In this document: piece after piece, positions 14,980 to 24,391 of the stretch | How positions within the stretch are numbered: position 1 is the stretch's first letter | How the letters are laid out: each line of letters opens with the position of its first letter | NCBI GenBank assembly: GCA_036794995.1 | Contig: DAIRFP010000001.1 | Location: 62,001 to 126,000, forward strand | Source: DAIRFP01 sp036794995 | GTDB lineage: Bacteria > Desulfobacterota > Binatia > UBA9968 | Direction: 5' to 3' | DNA: 64,000 nucleotides | Position numbers and translations under genes: made by a program | Notes under the pieces: generated by a model | The model's database searches: none | What the model was told of the DNA's origin: nothing | The model's input: only the letters and a program-made list of their open reading frames with translations

Positions 14980-15681
14980 ATGGAAGTTACTTTATTTTTC
15001 TTACGCTGGATTCATTTTTTGGCGGGTATCACTTGGATCGGAATCCTATATTACTTTAACTTTGTGCAGACGCCATTTTTTGCCGAGACGGAGGCGGCTG
15101 TGCGGACCGGCGCCATCCAAAAACTCGTTCCTCGAGCCCTTTGGTGGTTTCGCTGGGGTGCAATGTTTACTTTTCTCGCGGGTATATTGATGTATCTTAT
15201 CGAGTTACATCGGACGGGCGGAGCCGTTTTTTTCACCCAGCAATATGGTGCTGCCATTACTCTTGGCGGCTTGATCGGCACGATGATGTTCTTGAACGTC
15301 TGGATGGTTATTTGGCCCAATCAACAGACCGTCATTGCCTCTGCCAATCAAGTGGCGGGAGGAGGCCAAGCGTTGCCGGCTGCCGCAGGGGCGGCGCGCC
15401 GGGCGGCACTCACATCAAGAACCAACGTAGTGTTCTCTATACCGATGCTATTTTTCATGGGTGCGGCAAGGCACTACCCTTCGTTAGTCAATCCATCATC
15501 CGGCGGCCACGGGATTTTTTGGCTCCTTTGCTTAATCATACTCGCTGCACTAGAGTACAATGCATTGGTGGGAACTCAGGGTGCGACCAAGAAACCTCTT
15601 GACTCGGTATCTGGAGCTCTCTGGGCCGGGTTCATTTTGACGGGAGTGTTTTACTTCCTGACGCTCGTTCTACTGGGATAA
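14980..15681 (+). CDS. PuuD-type urate hydroxylase membrane domain protein
   Basis: The 233-residue protein has six to seven hydrophobic helices and the hallmarks of the urate hydroxylase PuuD N-terminal domain (DUF989). These are RWIHFLAGITWIGILYYFNF at about 9-28, then ALWWFRWGAMFTFLAGILMY, MFLNVWMVIWPNQQ and MLFFMGAARHYPSL. Full-length PuuD enzymes carry a C-terminal cytochrome c domain and oxidise urate at the inner membrane; this protein stops before it. A cytochrome c gene lies immediately downstream in convergent orientation. The ribosome site GGGGAGAG precedes the ATG. Urate as substrate is a family-level inference, since many PuuD-like membrane domains have no tested activity. Confidence 0.75.
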   Translation: MEVTLFFLRWIHFLAGITWIGILYYFNFVQTPFFAETEAAVRTGAIQKLVPRALWWFRWGAMFTFLAGILMYLIELHRTGGAVFFTQQYGAAITLGGLIGTMMFLNVWMVIWPNQQTVIASANQVAGGGQALPAAAGAARRAALTSRTNVVFSIPMLFFMGAARHYPSLVNPSSGGHGIFWLLCLIILAALEYNALVGTQGATKKPLDSVSGALWAGFILTGVFYFLTLVLLG

Positions 15682-16032
15682 TTTAATGTTGTTGTTAAGG
15701 TAGGCGGCAAGGTAAGGAACCTCGTTCTTTAAGAAAGGAAACGTAGGCATTACCGTCGTGTTTCGCTTGGGTTTATAGCCGGCGGGATATTCAGTACGGA
15801 GCACGCGAGATTCAAGCAATTCCTGGGGCGAACCCTTAATGGCGGGGCCGAGGGGGCCATCTTTTGACGGATCGTTGTTGTGACAGGCGACACAGTTGGC
15901 GATGTAGACGGCCCTGCCTCTTTCCCAATCAGGATTGTGACCTGAGACCTCAGATTCCTTGGAGCACGCTCCACTAACGAGCGCCAATAGAAGAACCGCA
16001 TGTACTTTCCTCGGTAGTCTCATCAGTTTCAT
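15670..16032 (-). CDS. Lipoprotein monohaem cytochrome c
   Basis: The 120-residue protein begins with a lipoprotein signal (LLLALVSGAC, predicted lipid Cys near residue 23). A single haem-binding CVACH follows at about 47-51, then a PLGPAIKGS segment. A candidate axial Met is in TTVMPTFPFL, followed by the closing helix VPYLAAYLNN. It should be a small class I cytochrome tethered in the periplasm. It overlaps the 3' end of the PuuD-like gene by 12 bp on the opposite strand. The Ccm genes at 30.8-37.6 kb would provide haem attachment. Confidence 0.88.
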   Translation of the reverse strand: MKLMRLPRKVHAVLLLALVSGACSKESEVSGHNPDWERGRAVYIANCVACHNNDPSKDGPLGPAIKGSPQELLESRVLRTEYPAGYKPKRNTTVMPTFPFLKNEVPYLAAYLNNNIKLSQ

Positions 16033-16267
16033 CTCGCAGAATTGCTAGGGCGCGCACCTTGTTATTTTGCTGCCTTTGCTCGGGTCCAACAAACAGGTTG
16101 ATGAACGTTTTGTCAGGCCGTCAAATAAATAATGGATACGATCGTTCTTCTATTGTTCTGTCGCCAAATTGATAAACCAACTTGCAGCCAAATCCGTGCG
16201 TCGTAAAATCCTATGAAAAGGAAATGTCGACGTTAGAGAAAATCTGGCTAGTATGTTAAATATTGTT

Positions 16268-16354
16268 TGGTGCGAAAGAGGGGAGTCGAACCCCTACGGG
16301 TATTACCCCACAGGATCCTGAATCCTGCGCGTCTACCAATTCCGCCACTTTCGC
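16268..16354 (-). tRNA. tRNA-Leu (anticodon CAG), CCA encoded
   Basis: On the minus strand the RNA runs GCGAAAGTGGCGGAATTGG... to ...TTTCGCACCA. Acceptor arms GCGAAAG/CTTTCGC pair perfectly. The anticodon stem CAGGA/TCCTG holds the loop TTCAGGA with anticodon CAG. A long class II variable arm (GTGGGGTAATACCCGT region) and the T-loop GTTCGACTC are present. The CCA end is in the DNA (16268-16270). The body is 84 nt without CCA. Confidence 0.96.
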
Positions 16355-16438
16355 TCCGAGGTGGAAGCCCTAACCCTATGTAACTTGGGGGTGAGAGGTT
16401 GTCAAGATAACCAGCCGAACCCCGTGAAGAATCGTCGT

Positions 16439-16975
16439 ATGAGCAAGATTCTAGTTTTTGCACCTCAAAGAATGATACAGCAGGCGATTGTGTTGTCACT
16501 TTTTTCTGATCACGACGTTCAGTTGTGTGTCGGTTTAGGGGAAAACAGCTCACCCGCCGTAAACGATTTTGATTTAGCGATCGTCGATGCGACTGCCTTG
16601 CGGAACGTGAAAGCACCCGCAACCCAACTGCTGAAGAGGATTCAGGATGGGAAGATTCCGACGGTCTGGATCGAGGAGGCCGGAGGGGACCAGGAGCCGT
16701 GTGGCGACAACTTGGCGGTACTCAAGCGACCGATTCAGAAAGATGCGTTGCAATCCGCGGTTGCAGCGTGCCTGACTTCCTTGGATGCAAAACCGCACGC
16801 GAAGCGGCGCGCTGTGAAGAAGGAAAAAAGTAGATCACCGAGAACTACGGCAAAGCAAGCGAGCATCGATGTGGCGCCTCACGTGACGGGCTTTCAGGTT
16901 ATTGAGCTGGTTGACGTCGTGGAAGAGGCCCCGGAGCGTAACCAGAATAATAAGCAACAGGGAAAGACGAAATAA
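16439..16975 (+). CDS. Receiver-like (CheY-fold) protein with basic C-terminal tail
   Basis: The protein of about 178 residues starts MSKILVFAPQRMIQQAIVLSL. A receiver-like alternation of strands and helices follows, with FDLAIVDATAL at the usual phospho-acceptor position and LKRP at the conserved Lys-Pro site. The N-terminal acidic pair of true receivers is replaced by Pro/Gln (FAPQR), so phosphorylation is doubtful. After about residue 120 the chain is Lys/Arg-rich and looks disordered (AKRRAVKKEKSRSPR). It ends 4 bp before the valS start, so it may be co-transcribed. It is probably a degenerate response regulator of unknown role. Confidence 0.65.
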   Translation: MSKILVFAPQRMIQQAIVLSLFSDHDVQLCVGLGENSSPAVNDFDLAIVDATALRNVKAPATQLLKRIQDGKIPTVWIEEAGGDQEPCGDNLAVLKRPIQKDALQSAVAACLTSLDAKPHAKRRAVKKEKSRSPRTTAKQASIDVAPHVTGFQVIELVDVVEEAPERNQNNKQQGKTK

Positions 16976-16979
16976 TGAC

Positions 16980-19748
16980 ATGGAACTAGCGAAGGCCTAC
17001 TCGCACAAGGACGTTGAAGCTAAATGGTACGCCTATTGGGAGCGATCGGGGGCGTTTAAGCCGGCGGCAGGGAGTGGTCTGTATTTTTCCATGGTCATTC
17101 CGCCTCCCAATGTGACCGGATCTCTGCATATGGGTCATGCGCTGAACAATACGCTACAGGATATTCTCTGCCGCTACCAAAGGATGGACGGGAAACGCGT
17201 TCTTTGGGTGCCGGGCACGGATCACGCCGGCATCGCCACGCAGAACGTCGTCGAGCGGCGTTTGGCGGCGCAAGGTCTGAGCCGCACCCAGGTGGGGCGA
17301 GAAGAATTCGTCAAAAGGGTTTGGCAGTGGAAGCAGGAAGCGGGCAACGCCATCTTGCATCAGCTGAGAGCCCTCGGTATTTCCTGCGATTGGGAGCATG
17401 AACGCTTCACCATGGATCAAGGGCTTTCCCTAGCCGTGCGTGAAGCCTTTGTGCGCCTTTGGGAAGATCGCCTTCTCTATCGCGCCCAGAGACTCATCAA
17501 TTGGTGTCCCCGCTGCAAGACAGCGCTTGCCGACATCGAGGTGATTCATGAAGAATCCGACGGCAACCTTTGGTTCATTCGATATCCATTTGCGGATGAC
17601 CCGTCGCAATCATTGATCGTCGCCACGACACGGCCTGAAACCATGCTTGGCGATACCGCATTGGCGGTGCATCCTGACGATCAGCGCTATCGGGGCTTCG
17701 CCGGCAAGAAGATTCGGCTGCCCATAACTGGCCGCGTGGTGCCGCTGCTCAATGATTCCTATGTTGATCAGAACTTCGGGACCGGTGTTTTAAAAGTCAC
17801 TCCGGGTCACGACTTCAATGATTTTGAGATCGGCGAGCGCTTTGGTCTGGATCGGATCAGCATCTTCAATGCCGATGCGAGGATCGATGGCTCGGCGTTT
17901 TCCTCCCGGGGCGAGACGGGAGACTGGATCGATCGGTACAATTTGAAAGATCGGTTCGAGGCAAGGAAGCTGTTGGCGGCCGAGCTGAAAGAAAAGGGTT
18001 TTTTGAAAAAGGTCGAACCCTACCGTCTTGCGATTGGCCGTTGTTACCGTTGCCAGACCGTGGTCGAGCCGTATCTTACGCCGCAATGGTTCGTCAATAT
18101 CAAGCCATTGGCGGAGCCGGCGCTGCGGGCGGTGCGGGAAGGTGGGATTCGAATTATTCCCGAAGGGTGGACCAACTCCTATTTTGCATGGATGGAAAAT
18201 ATCAAAGATTGGTGCGTTTCGCGGCAGATTTGGTGGGGGCACCAGATACCGGCCTGGTATTGTGTCGCCTGTGATGCGGGGAATCTGATTCGCAACCATG
18301 AAGGTGAGTATATTTTTACCAAAGACGCCCATCCGATCGTGGCTCGGCAAACACCGAAGAGTTGTCCCCAATGCGGTGGTCACGAGTTGGTCCAGGATTC
18401 CGACGTATTGGATACCTGGTTTTCTTCGGCCCTCTGGCCGTTTTCAACTCTCGGCTGGCCGGATACGACGGACGATCTCAAGAGTTTCTACCCGACGTCC
18501 GCGCTGGTCACAGGCTTCGATATCTTGTTTTTCTGGGTAGCCAGAATGATCATGATGGGGCTAAAGTTCATGGAGGATGTGCCGTTTCGGGACGTTTACA
18601 TTCACGCACTGGTTCGCGATGAGCAAGGGCAAAAAATGTCGAAATCGAAGGGCAACGTTATCGACCCACTCGACATCATGAGCCAATACGGGACAGATGC
18701 GTTCCGTTTTACGCTAGCCGCCATGGCCGCTATGGGTCGGGATATCAAGCTCGCCGAGGATCGCATCGCCGGCTATCAAAATTTTGTGAATAAGCTCTGG
18801 AATGCGGCGCGTTTCGTTCTTATCAACCGTGGCGAGCATGCAAGTAGTCAGGAGGATCATGAACGCATTCTTGCTAGAAGCGACCTGAATTTGGCGGACC
18901 GTTGGATTCGCTCCCGTCTTGCATCGACCATCGCTGAAGCCAGAAAAGCGATCGACGCTTACCGATTCAATGACTACGCCAACGTTCTATACCAATTCAT
19001 CTGGCATGAGTTCTGTGATTGGTACATCGAGATGAGCAAGCTGTCCCTGAACCGCACGATGGGCGCGGATCCCAAGCAAAGTCAGCGGTTGCTGGTGGAG
19101 ATCCTGGAACAGATTCTGTTGTTGCTGCATCCGATCATGCCGTTTATTACCGAGGAGATCTGGCAAGTGTTGGCAGGACCCGAGTCAAAAAAACCACGTG
19201 GCAGCTTAATGCTGGAGTCCTATCCTGGTATCCAACCAGGTTGGATCGAAGCGGAAACCGAGAAAGCGATGGAATTTCTGATGAACGCGGTTCGTGCTAC
19301 TAGAAATCTGCGCACCGAAATGAACTGTCCGCCGGGTAAGGAAGTCAAAGTCGTTTTCCACGGTCCGGCGCAGGAGCTATCTTTTCTACGGGCGCAGGAG
19401 CCCTATCTTCGGTTGCTGGCGCGCATCGGATCCGTTGAGTATCTGACTTCCGGCGAGCGACCCAAAGGTGCTGCCATGGCGATTGTCGGCGGCACGGAAG
19501 TGCTTCTCCCGCTGGGGGATATGATCAACCTGAAGGAAGAGCAAACGCGATTGACCAAAGAGGTGGACAAGATGGAAGAGGAGCTTTCACGGGTTCAAAA
19601 AAAGCTTTCTAACCCTGATTTTTTGGGCAAAGCGAAAGCAGAAGTTATTGAGAAAGAGCGGGAGAAGTCAGCTCAATACATGGAGAAACTGCGCACCCTC
19701 AACCTGAGTCTGGAACGGCTCGGGGAAATCGAACAAGGAAGGAACTAA
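16980..19748 (+). CDS. valS: Valyl-tRNA synthetase
   Basis: The 922-residue class I synthetase begins MELAKAYSHKDVEAKWYAYW. The HIGH-type motif is in PPPNVTGSLHMGHALNNTLQD (about 40-60), the editing domain has ATTRPETMLGDTA, and the KMSKS motif is KMSKSKGNVIDP. A C-terminal coiled-coil arm (LKEEQTRLTKEVDKMEEEL) is present, as expected for ValRS. It charges tRNA-Val and edits misactivated threonine. The ATG at 16980 is used because homology begins there. nadC follows after 5 bp. Confidence 0.98.
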   Translation: MELAKAYSHKDVEAKWYAYWERSGAFKPAAGSGLYFSMVIPPPNVTGSLHMGHALNNTLQDILCRYQRMDGKRVLWVPGTDHAGIATQNVVERRLAAQGLSRTQVGREEFVKRVWQWKQEAGNAILHQLRALGISCDWEHERFTMDQGLSLAVREAFVRLWEDRLLYRAQRLINWCPRCKTALADIEVIHEESDGNLWFIRYPFADDPSQSLIVATTRPETMLGDTALAVHPDDQRYRGFAGKKIRLPITGRVVPLLNDSYVDQNFGTGVLKVTPGHDFNDFEIGERFGLDRISIFNADARIDGSAFSSRGETGDWIDRYNLKDRFEARKLLAAELKEKGFLKKVEPYRLAIGRCYRCQTVVEPYLTPQWFVNIKPLAEPALRAVREGGIRIIPEGWTNSYFAWMENIKDWCVSRQIWWGHQIPAWYCVACDAGNLIRNHEGEYIFTKDAHPIVARQTPKSCPQCGGHELVQDSDVLDTWFSSALWPFSTLGWPDTTDDLKSFYPTSALVTGFDILFFWVARMIMMGLKFMEDVPFRDVYIHALVRDEQGQKMSKSKGNVIDPLDIMSQYGTDAFRFTLAAMAAMGRDIKLAEDRIAGYQNFVNKLWNAARFVLINRGEHASSQEDHERILARSDLNLADRWIRSRLASTIAEARKAIDAYRFNDYANVLYQFIWHEFCDWYIEMSKLSLNRTMGADPKQSQRLLVEILEQILLLLHPIMPFITEEIWQVLAGPESKKPRGSLMLESYPGIQPGWIEAETEKAMEFLMNAVRATRNLRTEMNCPPGKEVKVVFHGPAQELSFLRAQEPYLRLLARIGSVEYLTSGERPKGAAMAIVGGTEVLLPLGDMINLKEEQTRLTKEVDKMEEELSRVQKKLSNPDFLGKAKAEVIEKEREKSAQYMEKLRTLNLSLERLGEIEQGRN

Positions 19749-19753
19749 GAGTC

Positions 19754-20608
19754 ATGGATATCCTCGTCAGTCCTCAGATCGAGCGATTGATTCGCGACGC
19801 CTTGGATGAGGACATCGGCGCCGGCGATTTAGCAACCATGGCGACCATTTCAGCCGAGTCTCAGGGTAAGGGGTTGTTTCGCGCCAAGAAAGATGGCGTG
19901 GTGGCGGGATTGGTGCTACTGGATCGGATCTTCTACTTTATCGATCCGAAGGTAGAGGTACGTCTTTTGACCAAGGATGGCAGCCAAGTGAAGAATGGTA
20001 CAGTGGTTGCGGAAGCCGCAGGTCCGGTGCGCGCACTCTTGCTTGCCGAGCGGACGGCTTTGAACTTTCTCCAACGACTATCGGGGACGGCGACGTTGAC
20101 CCGCAAATACGTCGACGCCGTGAAGGATTTTTCTTGCAAGGTTTTGGATACGAGGAAGACGACGCCCGGGCTTCGAACTTTAGAGAAATACGCTGTGCGC
20201 ATGGGCGGGGGAACCAATCACCGCATCGGGCTTTACGATGCCGCACTTGTGAAAGACAATCATATCGAAGCAACGGGGTCTATCGCCGACGCGGTTAAGG
20301 CCGTGAGACGCCATGCGCCATTTATGGCAAAAGTCGAAGTGGAGGCCGGCAATTTAAAGCAGGTCCAAGAGGCGATGGATGCCGGGGCGGATGTGATCAT
20401 GTTGGACAACATGACGATTTCACAGATGGCGGAGGCGGTTCGATTGGTCAATAAACGTGCTTGGATCGAGGCTTCCGGCGGCATCACTATGGATAGCATT
20501 CGCCAAGTCGCCGAGACGGGCGTGGATTTTATCTCGGCGGGGGCGCTGACCCACTCAGCGCCCGTAGTCGATTTCAATATGAAGATCACGATGAATGCCC
20601 GTTCATGA
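19754..20608 (+). CDS. nadC: Nicotinate-nucleotide pyrophosphorylase (carboxylating)
   Basis: The 284-residue quinolinate phosphoribosyltransferase begins with a DEDIGAGDLAT block. The active-site TRKTTPGLRTLEKYAVRMGGGTNHRIGLYD comes at about 134-163 (only the first part is diagnostic: TRKTTPGLR). The C-terminal barrel includes VEVEAGNL, MLDNM and EASGGITMDSI. It converts quinolinate and PRPP to nicotinate mononucleotide in NAD synthesis. The 3' end overlaps birA by 14 bp. nadA and nadB are not in the window. Confidence 0.97.
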   Translation: MDILVSPQIERLIRDALDEDIGAGDLATMATISAESQGKGLFRAKKDGVVAGLVLLDRIFYFIDPKVEVRLLTKDGSQVKNGTVVAEAAGPVRALLLAERTALNFLQRLSGTATLTRKYVDAVKDFSCKVLDTRKTTPGLRTLEKYAVRMGGGTNHRIGLYDAALVKDNHIEATGSIADAVKAVRRHAPFMAKVEVEAGNLKQVQEAMDAGADVIMLDNMTISQMAEAVRLVNKRAWIEASGGITMDSIRQVAETGVDFISAGALTHSAPVVDFNMKITMNARS

Positions 20609-21434
20609 TCCGGTCAAGACACAAAGCCCGGGGGCGATCGGCGAACCCCTGCGGCTTCAGGAAGTCCAGGACGGCTTGACGACGAGACGTCTTGGCAAGC
20701 TCCTCCACTATTTTTCACAGATCAATTCTACCAACTCTTACGCCCGGCTGCTTGCCGAACAAGGAGCGGATGAAGGTGAGGTTGTCGTTGCGGAAGCCCA
20801 AACTCATGGTCGCGGGCGCTTGAGTAGAAGCTGGGTATCGCCGCCCTTTTTGAACCTGTATTGCTCCGTGATACTCCGTCCCAAGCTACCGCCGGTGCAT
20901 GCCCCGCAGCTCACCTTGATGGCTGCGGTAGCTCTGGCTGAGACGGTTGCTTCGTTTATCGCTACCGAACCCGCCATCAAATGGCCCAACGATATTCTGG
21001 TGGGGGGAAAGAAACTCGCCGGAATCTTGACCGAATCGTCGTGTCGGGCCGACCGGATCGAATTCGTCATCCTGGGTATCGGCGTCAATCTGAATTACCC
21101 GGTTGTGCTGATGCCAGATACTATTCGCGGAGCAGCGACTTCTATTATAAGTTTGACGCAAAACAGCGTGAGCCGCGAGTTGTTTGTGCGGAGATTGATT
21201 CAAGACCTCGACCGGTGCTATGGAGAACTCGAGGAAGCGGGTTTTGGTGTCATTGCGCCGCGCTGGGAGGCACGTTTTGGGTTGCGGGGAAAGAAAGTCC
21301 GAGTCGAGATGGCGGATGGGATTCTGATCGGAACCGCCCGGGGTATCGATCAGGACGGTGCTCTCATCGTGGAAGACGGGCGACAGGAGCGGCGGCGGAT
21401 TGTCGCGGGTGACGTGGTGCCTATAGACGGTTGA
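20595..21434 (+). CDS. birA: Biotin--[acetyl-CoA-carboxylase] ligase, monofunctional
   Basis: The 279-residue enzyme has the biotin-binding INSTNSYARLL, the adenylate loop HGRGRLSRSW (about 74-83) and the catalytic KWPNDILVGGKKLAGILTE segment (first part about 130-140). A C-terminal SH3-like domain (RGIDQDGALIVEDG) completes it. There is no N-terminal winged helix, so unlike E. coli BirA it should not repress transcription. It overlaps nadC upstream and ends 11 bp before the coaX ATG. Confidence 0.95.
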   Translation: MPVHDPVKTQSPGAIGEPLRLQEVQDGLTTRRLGKLLHYFSQINSTNSYARLLAEQGADEGEVVVAEAQTHGRGRLSRSWVSPPFLNLYCSVILRPKLPPVHAPQLTLMAAVALAETVASFIATEPAIKWPNDILVGGKKLAGILTESSCRADRIEFVILGIGVNLNYPVVLMPDTIRGAATSIISLTQNSVSRELFVRRLIQDLDRCYGELEEAGFGVIAPRWEARFGLRGKKVRVEMADGILIGTARGIDQDGALIVEDGRQERRRIVAGDVVPIDG

Positions 21435-21445
21435 ATTGGAAGAAC

Positions 21446-22240
21446 ATGCTTCTTGCCATCGATATCGGCAATACCAACATCGTCCTGGGCCTATACCAGG
21501 GCAAAAAACTAATTACTCATTGGCGTCTTTTGACCGAAGCGGAGCGAACCGCTGACGAGTACGGCGTGATCATTTCGCATCTCGTTTCATCCAAAGGGTT
21601 CCGTTGCAATCAGATCCATTCCATCGTTGCCTCTTGCGTGGTCCCTCCGATGGTGAGTATGACGCAAGAGCTCGCCGCCAAGTTTTTCGAGCTCGAACCG
21701 CTGATGGTCGGTCCGGGGATCAAGACCGGGATGCCGATCTTGTACGACAGCCCTAAGGACGTGGGCGCGGATCGCATTGTGAATGGTATCGCCGCGTATG
21801 AAAAGTATTGCGATACATGCATCGTGGTGGATTTCGGTACCGCCACGACGGTGGATCTAATCTCCCGGAAGGGCGAGTATGTCGGAGGCGCGATTGCGCC
21901 GGGCCTGTTGATTTCCCTGGAGGCTCTGTTTCAGCGGGCGTCTAAACTTCCCAGAATCGAGATTGTTAAACCTAAAGAGGTCGTGGGACGCAATACAGTC
22001 AATTCCATGCAGGCCGGGATCTTCTTTGGTTACGTCGGCCTCGTGGACGGCATCGTGAAACGGATTCAGAAGGAAAATCGCGTTCAAGCCAAAGTTGTGG
22101 CAACCGGAGGCGTGGCGCCCTTGATTGCGTCAGAATGCTCCACCATCAGCGAGATCGACGAATTTCTTACCCTGGACGGACTTCGAATTATCTATGAGAG
22201 GAATGCCTTTGAAGAGGTGAAAGTAAAAGCGCAAAAATAG
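21446..22240 (+). CDS. coaX: Type III pantothenate kinase
   Basis: The 264-residue ASKHA-fold kinase starts MLLAIDIGNTNIVLGLY. The phosphate motif DIGNTN is at 5-10, GADRIVNGIAAYEKY is at about 107-121, and the second phosphate motif is VVDFGTATTVDLIS (about 127-140). GGAIAPGLLISLEALF follows. It makes 4'-phosphopantothenate in coenzyme A synthesis. The ATG at 21446 with GGAAGA upstream is preferred to a TTG 15 bp earlier. The birA-coaX pairing is common in bacteria. Confidence 0.96.
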   Translation: MLLAIDIGNTNIVLGLYQGKKLITHWRLLTEAERTADEYGVIISHLVSSKGFRCNQIHSIVASCVVPPMVSMTQELAAKFFELEPLMVGPGIKTGMPILYDSPKDVGADRIVNGIAAYEKYCDTCIVVDFGTATTVDLISRKGEYVGGAIAPGLLISLEALFQRASKLPRIEIVKPKEVVGRNTVNSMQAGIFFGYVGLVDGIVKRIQKENRVQAKVVATGGVAPLIASECSTISEIDEFLTLDGLRIIYERNAFEEVKVKAQK

Positions 22241-22269
22241 GAAGGTTCGAAAGGAGGAATCCCACGGCT

Positions 22270-24375
22270 ATGGCTACAGTGGAGTTGGATAAACTGCGTA
22301 ACATCGGCATTCTGGGTCAAGGCGGCTCTGGCAAGACTTCCTTAGCAGAGGCGATGCTGTTTGCGGCGGGGGTGACGCAGCGGCTGGGGAGGGTCCAGGA
22401 CGGGACGTCGGTGTTCGATCATGAACCGGAAGAGATTAAACATCATGTTTCGATCGTGACCGCCTTTCACTCCTTAACGTGGAAGAAACACTCTTTTTAT
22501 GTCGCGGACACACCTGGCTACGCGGCGTTCTTGGCGGATTCGATAAATTGCCTGCGCGGGTTTGGCGGCGCGGTGTTGGTGTTGAATCCATCCGTCGGCC
22601 TCAGAGTCGAATCGGAACGTTTGTGGGCCAAAGCCAATGAATATCGCATCGCCAGGTTGCTATTCATCAACAAGATGGACCATGAACAAGCCAATGTCGA
22701 AGAGCGTATCGACTCAATCTTGGAGGGGCTGGAAGCCAAAGGCCTTTATCTCCAGATCCCCATTGGCGTTGAGGCGGAGTTCAAAGGCGTGGTGGATCTG
22801 CTTTCCATGAAAGCCTATTGCTATGAGGGAGATACCGGAAAATTTGCAGAATCGGCAATGCCCGCCGACTTGAAAACCGCAGCTGATGAAATGCGCCAGA
22901 AGCTAGTGGAAGCCGTATCAGAAATCGACGACGAGCTCTTGGAAAAATATCTGGACGGCAAAGAACTCTCGACGGAAGAGCTGAAGGGAGCCATTCGTAA
23001 CGGGACGAGGGAGGGAAAGCTCTATCCAATTTTGTACGGTTCGTCGACTCGTCAGATCGGCATTCCTCAATTCCTCGATGCCGTCATGGATTACCTGCCT
23101 GCGCCGATGGAGGAAGGTGAAATGGAAGGCAAGAATCCGATAACAGGTGAGTCCGAGAAGCGGCGGCAGGACCCCGGAGCCCCCTTTTCCGCCTATGTGT
23201 TTAAAACCATCGTTGATCCTTTTGCCGGGAAACTATCTGTGATGCGGGTCATTTCCGGCAAGCTTGCTGCGGATGGAGTGGCCTACGATCCCAACAAGCA
23301 GGTTAAAGAAAGAATCGGCCATCTGTTTCGTTTGGAAGGGAAAAAACAAGAGGCGGTTAGAGAAGCTTGCGCCGGGGAAATCGTGGCGACCGCTAAATTA
23401 AAAGACGTCACCACTGGGGATACGCTGTGCGACGAAAAAGCGCCGATCCAATATCCCGGGGTGGAGCATTTTTCTCCGGTGATTTCCTTTGCACTGGAGC
23501 CGAAGAGCAAAACCGACGAGGAAAAATTGCCCCAGGGGCTACAGAGGATAAGGGAAGAAGATCCGACGATTGATCTCCATCGCGACGAGGAAACTCGTGA
23601 TTTTATCCTTTCGGGCATGGGACAGCAGCATATCGAGATTATCGTTGAAAAGCTCAAGCGCAAGTATGGCGCCGAGGTCGTGCTGAAAGCACCAAAGGTG
23701 CCTTACAAAGAAACCATCAGGGGCAGCGCCAGCGCCCAAGGGAAGCTAAAGAAGCAGTCTGGGGGCAGAGGACAGTATGGAGACACCTGGCTAAAGATCG
23801 AACCGCTCCCCCATGGTAAGGGATTCGAGTTCGTCGATGGGATCGTCGGCGGCGCCATCCCACGCAACTACATCCCAGCGGTGGAAAAAGGGATCCGGGA
23901 GACGATGGCCGGAGGGGTGATCGCCGGCTATCCCATGGTGGACGTTCGGGTTACCCTTTACGACGGCTCCTATCATGACGTGGATTCTTCGGATATGGCG
24001 TTCAAGATCGCCGGCTCCATGGGTTTCAAAAACGCAGTGGAAAAGGCAAAACCGGTGCTGCTCGAGCCGATTATGAACATGGCAGTCACCGTACCCGACG
24101 AATGTATGGGCGACGTCATTGGCGACCTCAATAGCCGGCGGGGCAAGGTGGTTGGGATGGATACCAAAGGACACAGCCAGGTGATTAAATCCAAGGTGCC
24201 GATGTCCGAAGTTTTGAAATATGCGCCCGACCTGCGCTCGATCACCAGTGGACGCGGGGAGTTCCACCTGGAATTTTCGCATTACGAGGAACTGCCGCCT
24301 CACTTGTCGGAGAAGGTGATCAAGGAAGTGAAAGCGCGGCTGGCGGCGGAGCAGCACGGTGAACACAAGGCTTGA
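22270..24375 (+). CDS. Elongation factor G-like GTPase
   Basis: The 701-residue translational GTPase has a P-loop GQGGSGKTS (about 16-24), NKMD at about 135-138, and EF-G domains II-V with RGQYGDTWLKIEPLP and RRGKVVGMDTKG. The switch II motif reads DTPGYAAF rather than DTPGHVDF, so the usual catalytic His is Tyr. This is the pattern of the EF-G-like paralogue family, not the housekeeping FusA. Its exact role is unsettled. It follows coaX by 29 bp. A small zinc-ribbon gene comes right after, a pairing I recall from Geobacter-like genomes. Confidence 0.9.
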   Translation: MATVELDKLRNIGILGQGGSGKTSLAEAMLFAAGVTQRLGRVQDGTSVFDHEPEEIKHHVSIVTAFHSLTWKKHSFYVADTPGYAAFLADSINCLRGFGGAVLVLNPSVGLRVESERLWAKANEYRIARLLFINKMDHEQANVEERIDSILEGLEAKGLYLQIPIGVEAEFKGVVDLLSMKAYCYEGDTGKFAESAMPADLKTAADEMRQKLVEAVSEIDDELLEKYLDGKELSTEELKGAIRNGTREGKLYPILYGSSTRQIGIPQFLDAVMDYLPAPMEEGEMEGKNPITGESEKRRQDPGAPFSAYVFKTIVDPFAGKLSVMRVISGKLAADGVAYDPNKQVKERIGHLFRLEGKKQEAVREACAGEIVATAKLKDVTTGDTLCDEKAPIQYPGVEHFSPVISFALEPKSKTDEEKLPQGLQRIREEDPTIDLHRDEETRDFILSGMGQQHIEIIVEKLKRKYGAEVVLKAPKVPYKETIRGSASAQGKLKKQSGGRGQYGDTWLKIEPLPHGKGFEFVDGIVGGAIPRNYIPAVEKGIRETMAGGVIAGYPMVDVRVTLYDGSYHDVDSSDMAFKIAGSMGFKNAVEKAKPVLLEPIMNMAVTVPDECMGDVIGDLNSRRGKVVGMDTKGHSQVIKSKVPMSEVLKYAPDLRSITSGRGEFHLEFSHYEELPPHLSEKVIKEVKARLAAEQHGEHKA

Positions 24376-24391
24376 TCGGAGCGCAGGCTCG

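Noticed and set aside
16361..16438. Longer start for the receiver-like protein
   Set aside because: The extra residues read from sequence right after the tRNA gene and are not part of the fold; ATG at 16439 is better.
17790..18383. Minus-strand frame of about 197 residues
   Set aside because: Antisense to valS editing domain; no start signal or recognisable motifs.
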